Shown one piece after another: positions 1-11,907 of a stretch of DNA of 64,000 nt (positions within the stretch are counted from its first letter, which is position 1; every line of letters begins with the position of its first letter). The notes under the pieces were generated by a model. That model was given only the letters and a program-made list of their open reading frames with translations. It ran no database searches and was not told where the DNA came from. A program made the position numbers and the translations under genes. The stretch comes from Diphasiastrum complanatum (Eukaryota; Streptophyta; Lycopodiopsida; Lycopodiales; Lycopodiaceae): assembly GCA_029204225.1 (NCBI GenBank), contig CM055104.1, positions 21,542,658 to 21,606,657 of the forward strand, given 5' to 3'.

Positions 1-756
1 AGAATCTGGAACTAGAAAAGACCTTTTTAGATCAAGAGCAAATAAAAAGATCACAATGATAAGTGAATTTCAAGATGCTACTCCATTGAAATTGCCTCAT
101 GGTTTACCATCTTCTATGTCAGCAGACCACAAAATAGATGTAATTCCAAGTAGTCAACCTATCTCCAAAGAACCTTATAGGTGTAGTCAAAAGGAGGAGA
201 TAGAGGCTATTATCAACTAGTAAGTCATCTAAGAACGAGACATATCCAACTTTAATTATGAATAACTAGTGTTTTCTTTCAGTTTAATGAATGCTCTTGT
301 TACATTTCAACAAGTAATGAATGATGTATTTTTTTCATTTTTGGAAAAGTTTGTGGTATTATTCTTAGATGATATATACTCATCTCTAATATAAGCTTTA
401 AGGAACATATAAATCTCATTAAGATGGTTTGGTGGATTCTTAGGTAACAGAAACTTTGTGCAAAAAAATCAAAATGTGAGTTCTTTAGGCATGAGTTAGT
501 TTATCTTGGCCATAAGATCACCTATAATGGGATGAAGATTGATGATAGGTAAATTTGATAGTTAGATAGATAAATTTGGACATGAAAATGTACTCCAAAC
601 AAGAGATAAACAATTGAGAAATCATAGTATTTATGAGTGTTTGATTAGGTGGCAAGGTTAGACTGAGGATGTTGATTCTTGGAAAGAGTTGAAAGCATAA
701 ATAAGAATGTCTTTAATTTTCACTTCTAAGGACATAAGTACTTCAAGGGGGAAGAA
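1..756 (+). pseudogene. Decayed Ty3/gypsy pol and chromodomain remnant (element H)
   Basis: Broken plus-strand reading frames resemble the start of a gypsy reverse transcriptase: a region like 'LPHGLPSS..ADHKI..IP' at about 85-215, then 'LMNALVTFQQVMNDVF' and 'FLDD' at about 285-372 (RT fingers/palm with the catalytic Asp pair), then 'CEFFRHELVYLGHKIT' at about 475-522. Stops and frameshifts interrupt all of these. At about 625-695 a stretch reading 'LIRWQG' followed by 'DSWKEL' resembles the C-terminal chromodomain of chromoviruses, so most of RNase H and integrase is deleted between about 540 and 600. The fragment is followed directly by a polypurine tract and LTR, which supports its polarity. 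Non-functional. Confidence 0.75.
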
Positions 757-1246
757 TGTTAAGGCCATGTTTGATTTTCAAGGATTTGCAATAATCCTAA
801 ACATGAGAATTAGGCCTCCAAAGTCATCAAAATTAATTATTTCTAGAAATTTCATTCAAGGCCAATTTGTGACTAATAACTTGCAATGTTTTATGGAACT
901 CCAAATATGGACATGTGGAGTAGCACATGGTGTGTGCTGCCTACATGCGCAATGGGGAATATCAACACTAGTTGGAGTTTAGTCTAGCATTCAATACAGT
1001 TGCACGGGCACATGCATAGGTACTCCTAGAGCATATATAACCTAGTAGGAACTCACCCTCATTCTTGGCTTTCAACTTTTGGCTACAAGCAATCTCCTCC
1101 TCATCAATATTCACATACCTTGGCTTGGGGGTAAGCTTGTGTGTAATGAGCCTCTACATTGGTTGGATATTTGGCTCCACTGTTGCCCTGTTGGTGTTCT
1201 TGTAAGAAGAATCTTTAGGTGCTCCTCACACTTGTAATATTCAACA
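757..1246 (+). repeat. 3' LTR of gypsy element H
   Basis: A purine-rich tract (AAGGGGGAAGAA, about 745-756) sits immediately before TGTTAAGG at 757. The interval ends TTCAACA at 1246, giving TGTT...AACA ends typical of an LTR of about 490 bp. A TATA-like CATATATAA lies near 1029-1037. Only this LTR copy is in the window, so both borders are inferred from terminal motifs and the PPT and not from a pairwise LTR match. Confidence 0.6.
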
Positions 1247-2819
1247 AATGTAGTATGATGTTAGTGTAGTCTTTTTTGTTTCTTTCGCCATCCTTTACAC
1301 CACATAAATTTCAAATCTTGAGGTGGAATAAGTAGTTGTGGATTGTTAACAAACATTGTGCAAATATAATAACTCTTGAAATAGGAATGACTTTACACAT
1401 GAAATGACTTTCGTGGTTGTGTTTTGTTTATGTAGGAGTCATGCAAAATTGATTACTAGTCGGTTGGTCATATTGATATATAATTTTCTTTTAGCATTTT
1501 TTTCCATATAAATTCTTTATGAGTTATTTTAAATATTTGAGAAGTCAGTATAGTAAGAAGTTGCAATAATGTGCTCATATTTCACATTCAAATTGATATG
1601 ACTATATTCTAATATATTTCAACATGCAATAATGTACTCATATGTCACATTGAAATTGATATGACTATATTCTAATATATGTTAACATGCAATAAAGTCA
1701 ACAATAAGACACTATGTATAATGAAAATCCTTCCTTGAAAAAAATCATATTTACAAGCTAGATCTTAAAAAAACAATTCTATATGACTTCAATCATAAAT
1801 GTTTATGTCATTTCATGTGAATACATTAGTTTTCATGTTGATATTCTCTATTCAACTTGGTATGTAGCTCTTTATTGCCTTGTGCATGCATCCATAGACA
1901 ATGTATATTGCAAATTCATGTAGTTTAGTATATGAAATACTATGATCTAGAAATAGTATTTTGACCCAAGAAATTTCCTTCATATTCATTATCAATCAAA
2001 TGTACACCATTGTTGATAGCTTATTTTCTCTAATAAGCAACTTTGCATATGAGCATGCACATGTGGACCAATAGTTGTTGATTGCATTGGGAATATTTTG
2101 TCCGATTATTTCTTTCTAGTTATATCCTAATACAGATGGTGTAAATTCAAAAGAAAAGATTGTAAATTATTGCAAAACTTTAACTAGTACTTTTTGTAAT
2201 TTTAACAATGACATAATATTTTCTTGAATGGTAGGTGAACACTAATAACTTTGTGTACACCACAACTACAATATGTCTCAAGTCACAATTCCCAAAGCCA
2301 TAAGAGAGCACAAACCTTCTAATTATTTGAGCGTGTGGCTCTGAGATAGTTCATGTAAGTGCAAATCAAAAATATTCTAGCCCAGGTCTAAACTCTTCAT
2401 TGCCAATGTGACACTCTTATGTATATTTTATGATGAAGGGGGCAAGAAGAGGTGGACATATAAACTTGACTAACACTCTCATTTCAACTTTAAAGCACAA
2501 TATGTATCCAACAAAAATCTTAATCTTAGTAAAGCTTATGTCAAGGAAAAAAATTAGTCCAATAATAATCAAAGGCCAAGTCCTGACCATATTGTTGAGA
2601 TCAAGAAGAAAATTTCGTGCGCATATTGTAAAAATATAGACTATTAAATTAATGAATGATGATAGAAGAAGCATGAAGAACTCCAATTAGCCAACTAGGC
2701 CACAAATAGTGGAAGTGTTATTTTTATAAAATATACTTCACAACGGATATAAAATGATTGGCATGATGGAGCACCTTGATTGATATAAGAAATTCAAAGT
2801 GGCACCTAAAGGAGAGCGA
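1247..2819. other. AT-rich stretch without recognisable genes
   Basis: No open frame here resembles a known protein. Apart from the short tandem duplication at 1562-1697 I see only AT-rich sequence. The overlapping frames near 2417-2686 show no family motif. Confidence 0.6.
1562..1697. repeat. 63-bp tandem duplication
   Basis: A unit beginning TGCAATAATG at 1562 recurs at 1625 and starts a third, partial copy at 1688 (TGCAATAAAG). The two complete units differ at only a few bases. It is AT-rich and non-coding. Confidence 0.8.
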
Positions 2820-2849
2820 CTAATCTATGCAGGTATGGGTTTGTCTTGT

Positions 2850-3085
2850 CAATGGGAGTACGATATGAGAAGTTATCAAGAAAGTGTTTTCCATTCCTAA
2901 GCTCAAAAAGAACTTGGTCACCATAGGTTAAGTCACAAATAATGATCTTCTTAGCACATATAAAAAGGGTGTCAGATTAAAACAAAGAGAGAACACATAC
3001 TAATGATAGACATTAAAGAAAATGTATGGTACTTGTTACGAGGCCATAACAGTACCAACCCAACAGTACTTCTAGGTGCAACTAA
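2850..3085 (+). pseudogene. Possible Ty1/copia GAG-pre-integrase scrap
   Basis: One frame reads 'IPKLKKNLVTIG', a stop, then 'NNDLLSTYKKGVRL', resembling the 'VPKLKKNLISVGQL' block just after the copia protease. Slightly downstream 'NVWYLLRG' and 'LLGAT' resemble the next block of that region. Stops are present and no flanking pol survives. The downstream part overlaps the proposed start of the neighbouring LTR, so one of the two calls may be wrong there. Confidence 0.4.
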
Positions 3086-3416
3086 CCTCCGAGGGCAAAT
3101 GACAATGTGAGTTAGAGGCATTCATGCATACCATGCAGTAGGTATGAGGGCCAATAATGGCCATGCAGATACATGCAGACGCATGCAGACACATGCATGA
3201 CAATAGGGGGCCATGGAGTCCTTCAGTAATGGGCTAGGACCCTGCATACATCAATAACCGATGCATGCAAGATGGAAGATGGGTGTCAGCAGCAACTACC
3301 ACCTACCATATCCATGCAAACTCACCCTGGACTAGGAGGGACATTCTATAAGAGAGTGCATTGGCTGGGTGGATCAGACTAGCTTTGCCTTCTATGTGGT
3401 TACATTGTTCCTAACA
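3034..3416 (+). repeat. Candidate 5' LTR of gypsy element B
   Basis: The interval starts TGTTACG and ends CTAACA, so TGTTA and TAACA form short inverted ends. A tRNA-Met primer-binding site follows one base later. TTCTATAAGAG near 3350 could be the TATA region. ATGCAGACAC-like short repeats lie at about 3165-3200. No second LTR copy is in the window, so the 5' border is uncertain. Confidence 0.5.
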
Positions 3417-3417
3417 C

Positions 3418-3429
3418 TGGTATCAGAGT
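3418..3429 (+). promoter_or_regulatory. Primer-binding site of element B
   Basis: TGGTATCAGAGT matches the complement of the 3' end of plant initiator-Met tRNA at 11 of 12 positions (TGGTATCAGAGC is the usual form). It starts minus-strand DNA synthesis in LTR retrotransposons and fixes the element as plus-strand. Confidence 0.75.
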
Positions 3430-4279
3430 AGGCAATTTTTGGAGATCATAGGGAGGAAGATTAGTGCACTCTTCAACTTCGATTAGCGCCCATTCGGAGG
3501 AGATTTTTGGAGAAATTCTTGGTAGCTTGAAGGGCACATCAGTTTCAGCTTTTTCTAGCGCTTTTGAACATCAGATTTTGGGGCACATATAAACTAGTCA
3601 TCAACACCCTCTTGCAGACTTTTCCAATTCCTGAATTTAGAGTGATTTGCACCTAAATTTTGCTGAAAATTTGGAGGTGTTTAGTGCTACTCCAGTACAT
3701 CTTAATTCCAAGTTTCTTTTTTGGGTGCACTTTTTCTAGATCTAGAAAATTGGAATGTTGAAAAATCAAAAAAAATAAGAGTAACGTTGAGAATCTAGAA
3801 AATTGGAATGCTGGAAAATCAAAAAATAAAATGCTAGAGATGTGTTGGAAAGGACAAGAAAAATCCGCCAAATTTTCGCACTGGAAGTGTGCTAATAGGC
3901 TAATTTTGATCGCTGAAAATCCACTTCCAAAAGTATGCTGGAAAGTGTTTTCAAAAGAGTGCTAGTTCTTCCAAGAATAACCACTTTGACATGTGCTAAC
4001 TCTTGCTTAGAAAGGGTGAAAAGGGTGCACTGTTTCTACTGAAGAAAATGTGCTGACAAACCTCTCCAAATTTCAGACTTGGATTCTCATGCTAAAACTG
4101 CAACCAGCAAATCTATAGTGCACTCAAAAAAGAAACACCTAGTCAGCATAGGTATATAGTTTCTTTGGCTAAGGGTCAAAATAAGCAAGTGTGAAAAACC
4201 ACGGCCAATAATTTAGGTCTAGATATTTAGGATTATTAGGATAACCTGAACTTTCAGATCATGCATCTGGACCATACCG
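3430..4279 (+). other. Leader/gag interval of element B, no recognisable protein
   Basis: This stretch lies between the primer-binding site and the first protease/RT motifs of element B. It should hold leader and gag but has no long open frame and no zinc knuckle that I can see. It has short internal repeats of an AATCTAGAAAATTGGAATG-like motif (about 3742-3810). Confidence 0.5.
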
Positions 4280-5241
4280 GCCTAGTGCTAGGGAGGGATT
4301 GGCTTTACAACTTGGGCCCCACTCTCCAATGGAATTATCAAGAGAATACCCTCAACTTTTAGAAAAATGGTCGGGAAGTTCACCTACATGAAGAGCACAG
4401 TTCAGAGCTTGTTTAGCTGCATGGGGAGCATGGAGTTCCCAACAGTCCCTTGGTGTCCAGTTTAGAGCTTGTTCAGCCTATGGAAGATGATCAACATGAG
4501 GTACTTCTTTGTGACTTGTTGTTTATTTTTAATGACTCTATTTTCAATAATATTTTTTATAAAAGAAAAAAGTTAGATGTTTTGTTAAGTAAGTATGGTG
4601 ATGTTTTTCTTGATGATTTGCCTAGCGGTTTACCACCTAGTAGAGAAGTTGATCATGCTATTAATTTAGTGCTTGCTATGGCACCCATAGTCAAGCCACC
4701 CTATCAGGTTAGTTAGTTAGAAGATAGGAAAATAACTAAACAATTAGCACCATGGGGCGCTCCTGTTCTTCTTAAAGCGAAGAAAGATGGAGGTTTCAGG
4801 ATGTGTGTGGATTACAAGGGGCTTAATAAAGTGACTATAAAAAATAAATATCCATTAACCAGGATGGATGACCTTGTAGATCGCTTGGGTGGAGCACGGT
4901 ATTTCACCAAGATAGATCTCAGGATAGGGTACCATCAAATAAGAATTAAGTCAGAAGATGTCCAAAAGACAGAATTTCGTTCTAGATTTGGTCATTATGA
5001 GTTTCTAGCGTTGCCATTTGGATTAACGAATGCTCCAGCAACGTTCCAGCAAATAATGAACGATTTATTTCATCCATATTTGGGGAAGTTTATGGTAGTA
5101 TTCTTAGATGACTTTCTCGTTTACAGTAAATCCTTGGTGGAACACATAGAACACTTAAAAATCGTCTTGATGAAGCTCCGTCAGAAGTTACTCTACGCTA
5201 AAGAGTCCAAGTGTAAATTCTTTAAGGAAGAGTTGCTTTAA
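4280..5241 (+). pseudogene. Gypsy element B protease-RT fragment (broken)
   Basis: 'LVLGRDWLYNLGP' at about 4285-4325 is the end of a gypsy protease. A frame at 4450-4716 contains 'LLSKYGDVFLDDLPSGLPP' and 'KPPYQVS', the N-terminal RT linker. The frame at 4801-5241 reads '[18 protein letters not shown]', '[13 protein letters not shown]', '[18 protein letters not shown]' and 'FLDDFLVYS', which are RT blocks with the catalytic Asp pair. A stop at about 4714 splits the two halves, and the sequence ends abruptly after 'CKFFKEELL', before RNase H and integrase. Truncated and dead. Confidence 0.85.
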
Positions 5242-5549
5242 CAAAATGGATTCCATACGGAATTTTGTCCCATTCCATATTAATTCTTATGTATCTATAT
5301 ATATAAAACTATTTGCGTGCATGTGGTGTGCATATGTATGGGGTAGGAGGATGCATGTATGGGAAAAAGGATGCATGGCCCTCCTCCCCATGCATGCATA
5401 TATATTTGCAAAAATGTAGATATGTATGAGGGGAATAGTATGTATGTATGTTGGAAGACATACATACATACACCTTTTGAATTTTTCCTACACCCTACTT
5501 TCTCCTATACCTTACTTTCCCCCCTCTCACCCAATTCAAATTTTCCCCT
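5242..5549. other. Short non-coding spacer
   Basis: Contains GGATTCCATACGGAATT (imperfect palindrome near 5249) and a run of ATGTATG-like short repeats to about 5470. No gene seen; the frames here are low-complexity. Confidence 0.5.
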
Positions 5550-5762
<213 letters not shown>

Positions 5763-5794
5763 GTTCCTGGCTGGCCGCTCAAACGTTTTACTTT

Positions 5795-6261
5795 TGAGAC
5801 AATAGTTATAACAATCGCCAAGTGAAGATCTTCAAGAATCCTATCACATGCAGACCAAAAGGACACTTGTGGAGCAATAACCTAACCAATCTACCCCCAA
5901 GCCACAGTGAATGAATACAAGAGAGGAGATAAGACCTGGCTCAAGAATATGAAATTCCAATAGGGAGATGGGCAAGTTTCCATGGAATGTATTCTCTCCA
6001 AGAGGAGAGAATATTCTCCTTAGGATCCCCATGCAACCTATATTAAGCTATTGACATCCTATTCTTGCATTAAGGCAGTCATTCACCATGCAAGTGCTCC
6101 TATGTCCAATTATAGGTTTGGGACCTTATATGATTTTTAATTACTTGATACGACCACGTCCGGAACGATGTAGCATAACTAATAACCACATACAACTGGA
6201 GGGACCGACTATCCACGTCAGAAACTATTCTGATTCCCTTGTACAGGACATGGACATAACA
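5795..6261 (-). repeat. Probable 3' LTR of a minus-strand element
   Basis: Read on the minus strand, a purine tract (AAGGGGGGGAGAA, 6262-6274) is followed by TGTTATGTCC starting at 6261, the usual PPT-LTR junction. TTAATATAGG at about 6043-6052 on the minus strand could be the TATA region. The left border, near TGAGACAATAG at 5795, is a guess from TG/CA ends. No second copy is in the window. Confidence 0.5.
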
Positions 6262-6275
6262 TTCTCCCCCCCTTG

Positions 6276-6683
6276 AACCACTTCTATCTCTAGAAGTCAA
6301 AACCAGGTGGCCTACCATGGAGACTTGGTGCTGTAGAAGAGGACGACGATGGAGGGGCTGCAGGCCTCAATGGCATCGGTGGCACTGGAGGTGCTGTGCG
6401 GCACATTTATACCCTCTGAGGAACTGGAGGAATTGGAGGTACCTCATGTAGATGGTCTGGCTGAGACTCTGTGTAGGGCATGCTGGCTAGAGAGGATAGG
6501 GGTGCCCTGACGCTCAGCATCTGCTGGGCCTCTGAATCCGACGTGGCAATCAAGTCGTCTAGCTGGGCATCCGAATACAAATGCTCTGGGCTCTAGGACT
6601 CATCATGTGCACCATCCTCTGGATCATCTCATGCCTCATCCCGTGCCTCATCCTGTGCACCATGTGGCAATGCATGGCCTCCC
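6276..6683 (-). pseudogene. Acidic and proline-rich C-terminal coding remnant
   Basis: On the minus strand a frame with a few stops reads an Asp/Glu-rich part (like 'HGAQDEARDEA', 'DDPEDGAHDE'), then 'LYSDAQLDDLIATSDSEAQ', then a Pro/Ser-rich tail ending 'RPPGFDF' and a stop near 6290. It abuts copia A at 6683/6684. Two readings: it is the tail of the hAT gene to the right of copia A (which also ends in acidic sequence), or it is the 3' coding end of the element whose PPT and LTR follow at 6274-6261. I cannot decide between them. Confidence 0.4.
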
Positions 6684-7163
6684 GTCCAATAGGAAATTGA
6701 GGTGTGCTTGAATATAGTCCAATAAAATTAAGAGGTGCATAGATCAATGATCCAATAGGATCAAGAGGTGACAAAATATGGTCCAATCATAGTTAAGCAT
6801 AGTGGTAGCTCGTGGACCTACTAGTATCATTGTACTCCTCATTTTGAAGTTAATTGATTTAGTGATTTCATGGATTTTGTGAGTTATTGGATTTCTAGCT
6901 TTCTCTCTCTACCCGAGAGCTCATGATGCATTTTCTCTCTCTACCCGAGGAGAGCAGCTTGTTTTTACTTGGATTATTTCTCGAATACTTCCCACACGTG
7001 TGAGTGAGAGTTGGAAGTGATTGAATGCATGTAGTAGTGTGTTTTTGCCATAGGATTCAAGATTGATCTTGAATCTCAATCTAGTCTTGATCTTGGTGCA
7101 TCTACACACCTTAGGAGATCACAAGTACATGTAGTGGAAAGTCCACACGTGTGAAATTCAACA
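6684..7163 (+). repeat. 5' LTR of copia A (5'-truncated)
   Basis: Aligns with 12166-12645 of the 3' LTR with few substitutions. Similarity starts abruptly at GTCCAATAGG (6684), so the U3 start is missing. Ends TTCAACA, immediately before the PBS. Confidence 0.88.
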
Positions 7164-7175
7164 TGGTATCAGAGC
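7164..7175 (+). promoter_or_regulatory. Primer-binding site of copia A
   Basis: TGGTATCAGAGC, a perfect match to the complement of the initiator-Met tRNA 3' end, directly after the LTR end. Confidence 0.9.
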
Positions 7176-7920
7176 CTACCTAAGGTTACCATGCATTTTG
7201 ATCCATCTAAGTGAAAAAAATTTCATCAATCTTGAGCTAAAAGTTGTCAAGGCCCAGTTTCCTAGCTATCTTGTTCAATCTTGGATCAAAAGAGATCAAA
7301 AGGACATTGATTGGGTCTGACCTGGTACTGTACGGAATCAGGTGCTCAGACACGTGTGAGGAACATCCAATTTCAGTTTGGAAGTTCTCTCTCATGTTTG
7401 ATCCATTTATCTTGCTTGATAGCTTGTTTTGAAGCTATTTTTGTCTAGTTTCTGTTGCAATCAGTTTCATTCCATTTGGTTGAGCCAATCAAAAGTTATA
7501 AGCTTTTGAAGAGGGTTAGGTAGGGCACCTAGACCTGGGTGGACACATTTGGTTTGGTCAAGAGATTGCTTGGTTGATCCAAAATCACAGTTGTATGCTT
7601 GCCAATCTCATCTATATGTGATCTAGGCACTGTTTTGAGATCTTAGCCATTTTGTTTCATGCAATATCATTGTATTTGAGTCAAATTTGGTTTCTTAGTG
7701 TATTTCACACATGCTAAGAGTGTTAGATCCTAACTTTTCCTATACTCCATCATTTGATGTGAAATGGATCTTGTTTTAGAGAGATTTGAGTAGCTAGTGA
7801 GAATCAATTCACAAATTGTTGTAAGATCTTTCATAGGAGGAGATAGTACTCAATTATTGGATCCTATTGAAAGTGTGTAACAACATTTATTGTTCATCAT
7901 TTGAGTTTTCTTCACTTCAA

Positions 7921-8485
7921 ATGTCTTCAATGGGTTCATCCTTGTTGGAACCAAGTGAAAGATTGACCACTTCAAATTATTCAATTTGGAAAATGAGGAT
8001 GGAGTCCATCTTGATCCTTCAAGACGTGATGGACATAGTTCTTGGCCTTGAAGAAGAACCACAAGTTCTTCAAGAGGTTCAAAAATACAAAAAGAGAGCT
8101 AGGATGGCTCTCCACTACATTAAGATGAATGTCTCTAATGAGATATTGAGGGAGATAGGTACTTGTACAACAGCCAAAGAAGCTTGGGATTGTCTCAAGA
8201 CTATCTATGAGGCTAAGAATACCTCTAGGCTTCTCACTCTTAGGAATCAAATCTTTCAAAGTAGCCAAAAGAGTGATGAGAGTGCATCTAGTTATGTTTT
8301 GAGAGTAAAAGATATTCATAGAGAGTTTGCTTGCATTGGTGATTCCATCAATCAAAATTCTCAATGGCTTGAGAAGTGAATTTGATAACCTTGTCCAATC
8401 CTATGCCATTAAGGAGGAGCTACCAAGTTTGGAGGCTCTCCAAAGTGTGCTAATTTCATAAGAATCAAGACAAGAGTACAAGCTC
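7921..8485 (+). pseudogene. Copia A gag (frameshifted)
   Basis: The ATG at 7921 opens 'MSSMGSSLLEPSERLTTSNY', the N-terminus of a copia Gag of the UBN2/retrotran_gag type; the related element D has the same 'LLEPSERLSTSNYSIW'. The frame runs through 'ALHYIKMNVSNEILREIG' and 'TCTTAKEAWDCLKTIYEAKN'. Near 8368 a one-base shift moves the Gag sequence ('ILNGLRSEFDNLVQSYA') to another frame, and a TAA near 8458 interrupts it again before the frame that continues at 8486. The 745-bp leader (7176-7920) has no other gene. Confidence 0.85.
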
Positions 8486-11041
8486 TTGAGGATGGACAAG
8501 CTTTCTCTCACTCATAATGATGGCAAAGCTCTCTTTGCCAAGGATAAGCACAAAGAGAGGAGCAAGAACCAACATCAACAATCCTCAAGCAAGGACAAAG
8601 TCAAATCCAAAGACAAAGATGAGGAGGAAGATGATTCCTCTAATGCTTTATCATCCAAACTCAAGAAAAAGAAGAAGATCAAGTGCTTTTATTGTGGCAA
8701 GAAAGGTCATTATGCCACCAATTGCTTCAAAAAGAAGAATCAACTCAAGCAAGCCAATATTACCAATGAGAAGGAAGACACTATTGCAAGTGATGGAGAG
8801 GGATCTCTTATGGTCTCTAGTTTCTCATCTACTCCTTTCAAGAAGGACGGCCTATGGTATATTGATAGTGGAGCCTCTTCACATATGTGTAGCTCCAAGG
8901 ACTCTTTCTCTTCTATTGCACCTTATGATGGAGTGAAGAAATCAATATACACTGCAAATGATTTTGAATGTCCTATTGAAGGCATAGGGAACATTCCCTT
9001 GAAGCTTGCATCCTCTAAAGTTCTTTCTCTCTCGAGAGTTCTTTATGTACCTAAGCTTACCAAGAATCTTATTAGTGTTGGCCAATTGCTTGATAATGGC
9101 CTTGATGTAAAATTCAATGTTGATACTTGCACTATCAAGAAGAATGACGAGATACTTGCATTAGGATCTAGATTTGGTGGCATCTATAAACTAGATCCAA
9201 ATGAGTATGTGAATGCTTGTAATGTTGCTCTTGTGAACAAGCTTTCTATGGAGGAATTATGGCATAGGAGGTTGGGACATCCCAACTACAAATCCATGCT
9301 CTCTATGATCAAAGAATCCAAAGCTATTGGCTTGCCAAAGTCATTCTCCAAGAAGATCAAGCCTTGTGAGGCTTGTGCTATTGCTAAATCTCACAAAAAG
9401 CCATTTACAAGATCTTCTATCAAAAGCAAGCATCCTTTGGAGTTAATCCACTTGGATGTGCATTTCTCATCAACTACAAGCAAGGGAGGAGCCACTTGTT
9501 TTGTTACTTTCATTGATGATTACACAAGATTCACTTGGATATATCTTCTTGCTTCAAAATCTATGGTGTTTGATCATTTCCTTATTTTCAAAGCTTATGT
9601 AGAGAAGCAATTCTCATTCAAGATTAAAGCTCTTAGAAGTGATGGAGGTGGTGCATATATCTCCAATAAATTTCAAGATTTTTGTGAGCTTGAAGGCATT
9701 AAAAGAGAGTTTTCTTGTGCCTACTCTCCATCTCAAAATGGAGTGGCCGAGAGAAAGAATAGATCTCTATGTGAATGTGCAAAATCTATGAGAATTGAGA
9801 CATCTTTGCCCAAAGATTTTTGGGGAGAAGCCATTAATTGTGCAAATTATCTTTGCAATAGGCTCCCACATATAGCTCTTGGAGGAAAGTCACCATATGA
9901 AATCTTATTTTTGAAGAAGCCTAAGGTTGATCACCTTAGAGTTTTTGGATGCTTATGCTTTGTCCATATTCCCTTGGAAACAAGGAAGAAGGAAGATCCT
10001 AGTGCATGCAAAGGGATCATGGTTGGATACTCATCCACCAAGAAGGCCTATAGAGTCTTTATACTCTCTACTTCTCAAGTTATTGAAAGTAGAGATGTTG
10101 TCTTTCATGAAGATCAACACTCATCATTTGAAGAGGCCGAGATCAAGAAATCTATGGATGCATCATCAATTATTGATTTTGAAGACAATCATGATGTGAT
10201 GGGGTCGAGATTTGAAGAAGACTCTCCTCGGATTTTTTCACCAAGAAGATCCATGAGAGATAGATCCGAGCCTAAGAGGCTCTCATATGTTGACAAAGGC
10301 AAACAAGTGGATCTTGATTCCACTAATTATGTTTTTTATGTCTCTCATGAAGAGCCAAAGAATGTACAAGAGGCACTCAATACCAAGGAGTGGTATGATG
10401 CCATGAAACAAGAGTATGATGCATTGATCACCAACAATACTTGGGAGCTTGTGGATCCTCCATCCAACAAGCATGTGATTGGTTGCAAGTGGGTATTTCG
10501 GATCAAGTTCAATCATGATGGCACCATCAACAAGCATAAAGCAAGATTATGTGCCAAAGGATTTGCTCAAATCCATGGTCTTGATTATGAGGAGACCTTT
10601 GCACCCGTTGCAAAGATGGTGACAATAAGAATTCTTATTTCTCTTGCTTGTTTTTTCAAGTGGAAGGTGTTCCAATTAGATGTATCCAATGCTTTTCTAA
10701 ATGGTTATCTTGAGGAGGAGATCTATATGGAACAACCTCAAGGATTCATCAAGGATGAGTCCAAAGTGTGCTTGCTCTTCAAAAGTCTTTATGGACTCAA
10801 GCAAGCACCAAGATCATGGTATTCAAGACTTAACTCTTTTCTTATCTCACTAGGATTTACTCTTAGTGACTATGATCCTTCCGTGTATCTAAAGTTTGTT
10901 GATAGCAATATTGTCATTCTTCTAATTTATGTTGATGACATTATTCTTTGTGGAAGTTGTATCAAGCTAGTTGATGAAACCAAGCTAGCACTTGGATGTG
11001 AGTTTAAAATGCAAGATCTAGAGAGATACATTACATCCTAG
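8486..11041 (+). pseudogene. Copia A gag end-protease-integrase-RT frame
   Basis: An 851-residue open stretch. A Lys-rich Gag end leads into a CCHC knuckle (C67-x2-C70-x4-H75-x4-C80, 'CFYCGKKGHYATNC'), a protease active site '[11 protein letters not shown]' (D127), an integrase zinc region 'ELWHRRLGHPNYKSM'...'CEACAIAKS', an integrase core with 'HLDVHFSS', 'LRSDGGGAY' and '[10 protein letters not shown]' (DDE), and RT with 'KARLCAKGFAQ', 'QLDVSNAFLNG' and 'YVDD' near residue 825. It stops at 11041 because a one-base shift in the 'HYILGLEI' block changes frame. All catalytic residues inside this stretch look intact. The start at 8486 is only the first Met after the disrupted Gag. Confidence 0.9.
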
Positions 11042-11889
11042 GCCTAGAAATTGATTTTTATGAAAATCATGTCTTTATATGCCAATCTAGATCTCACTCT
11101 ATGTTGAAAAAATTCCATATGGAAAATTCTAAGAGCATAGATACTCCAATGGAGCAAATTGTAAAAGATCCTAATAAAGGTGATGAAAGATCCTTTGAGG
11201 ACATCACACTTTTTAGGAGTCTTGTAGGCTCCTTGATTTGGCTTACCATTACTAGGCCCGATCTTAGTTTTTGTGTGCACAAATTGAGTCAATTTATGCA
11301 AGATCCTAAGATCCATCATTGGAAGATGGCCAAGAGGATTCTAAGATATGTATCTTCATCTTGTGATTATGGTCTACTCTATAAAAGTGAAGATCTATCC
11401 ATTATTGGCTACTCAGATTCGGACTTTGCAAGTGACAAGATGGATCGAAAGTCTATAAGTGCATACACTATCTTTCTTGGAGGCAATCTAATATCTTGGC
11501 TTTCCAAAAAGCAAGATACTATATCTCTCTCTTCATGTGAGGCCGAGTACAAAGCACTTACTACAACTACCAAAGAAGTGCTTTGGATCAAGAGGTTATT
11601 AATGGAACTAAAGTGCATCAAGGAGGATGATCTACCAATGATCAAGTGTGATAACATCTCGGCCCAAGCTCTTGCCAATAATCCCATATTTCATGCAAGA
11701 AGCAAGCACATAGAAGTGGCACACCATTTTGTAAGAGAAAAGCTTATTGGAGGAGAAATCTATTTGGAGCATGTCAACTCGTCCTCTTGTATTGCCGATC
11801 TACTCACCAAGCCTTTGAGCAAAAGTGCTTTCATCAAGCATAGATCTAATCTTGGAGTTATATCAAGATCAATGCTCAAATCTTCATAG
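11042..11889 (+). pseudogene. Copia A RT end and RNase H
   Basis: Continues pol in the next frame: 'LGLEIDFYENHVF', then from 11101 'MLKKFHMENSKSIDTPME', 'LVGSLIWLTITRPDLSF', 'GYSDSDFASD' (RNase H Asp), 'SLSSCEAEYKAL' (RNase H Glu), 'DNISAQALANNPIFHARSKH' and 'IADLLTKPLSK'. The C-terminus is complete, stopping at 11887-11889 a few bases before the polypurine tract. Confidence 0.9.
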
Positions 11890-11907
11890 ATAATTTTTTA
11901 GGAGGAG

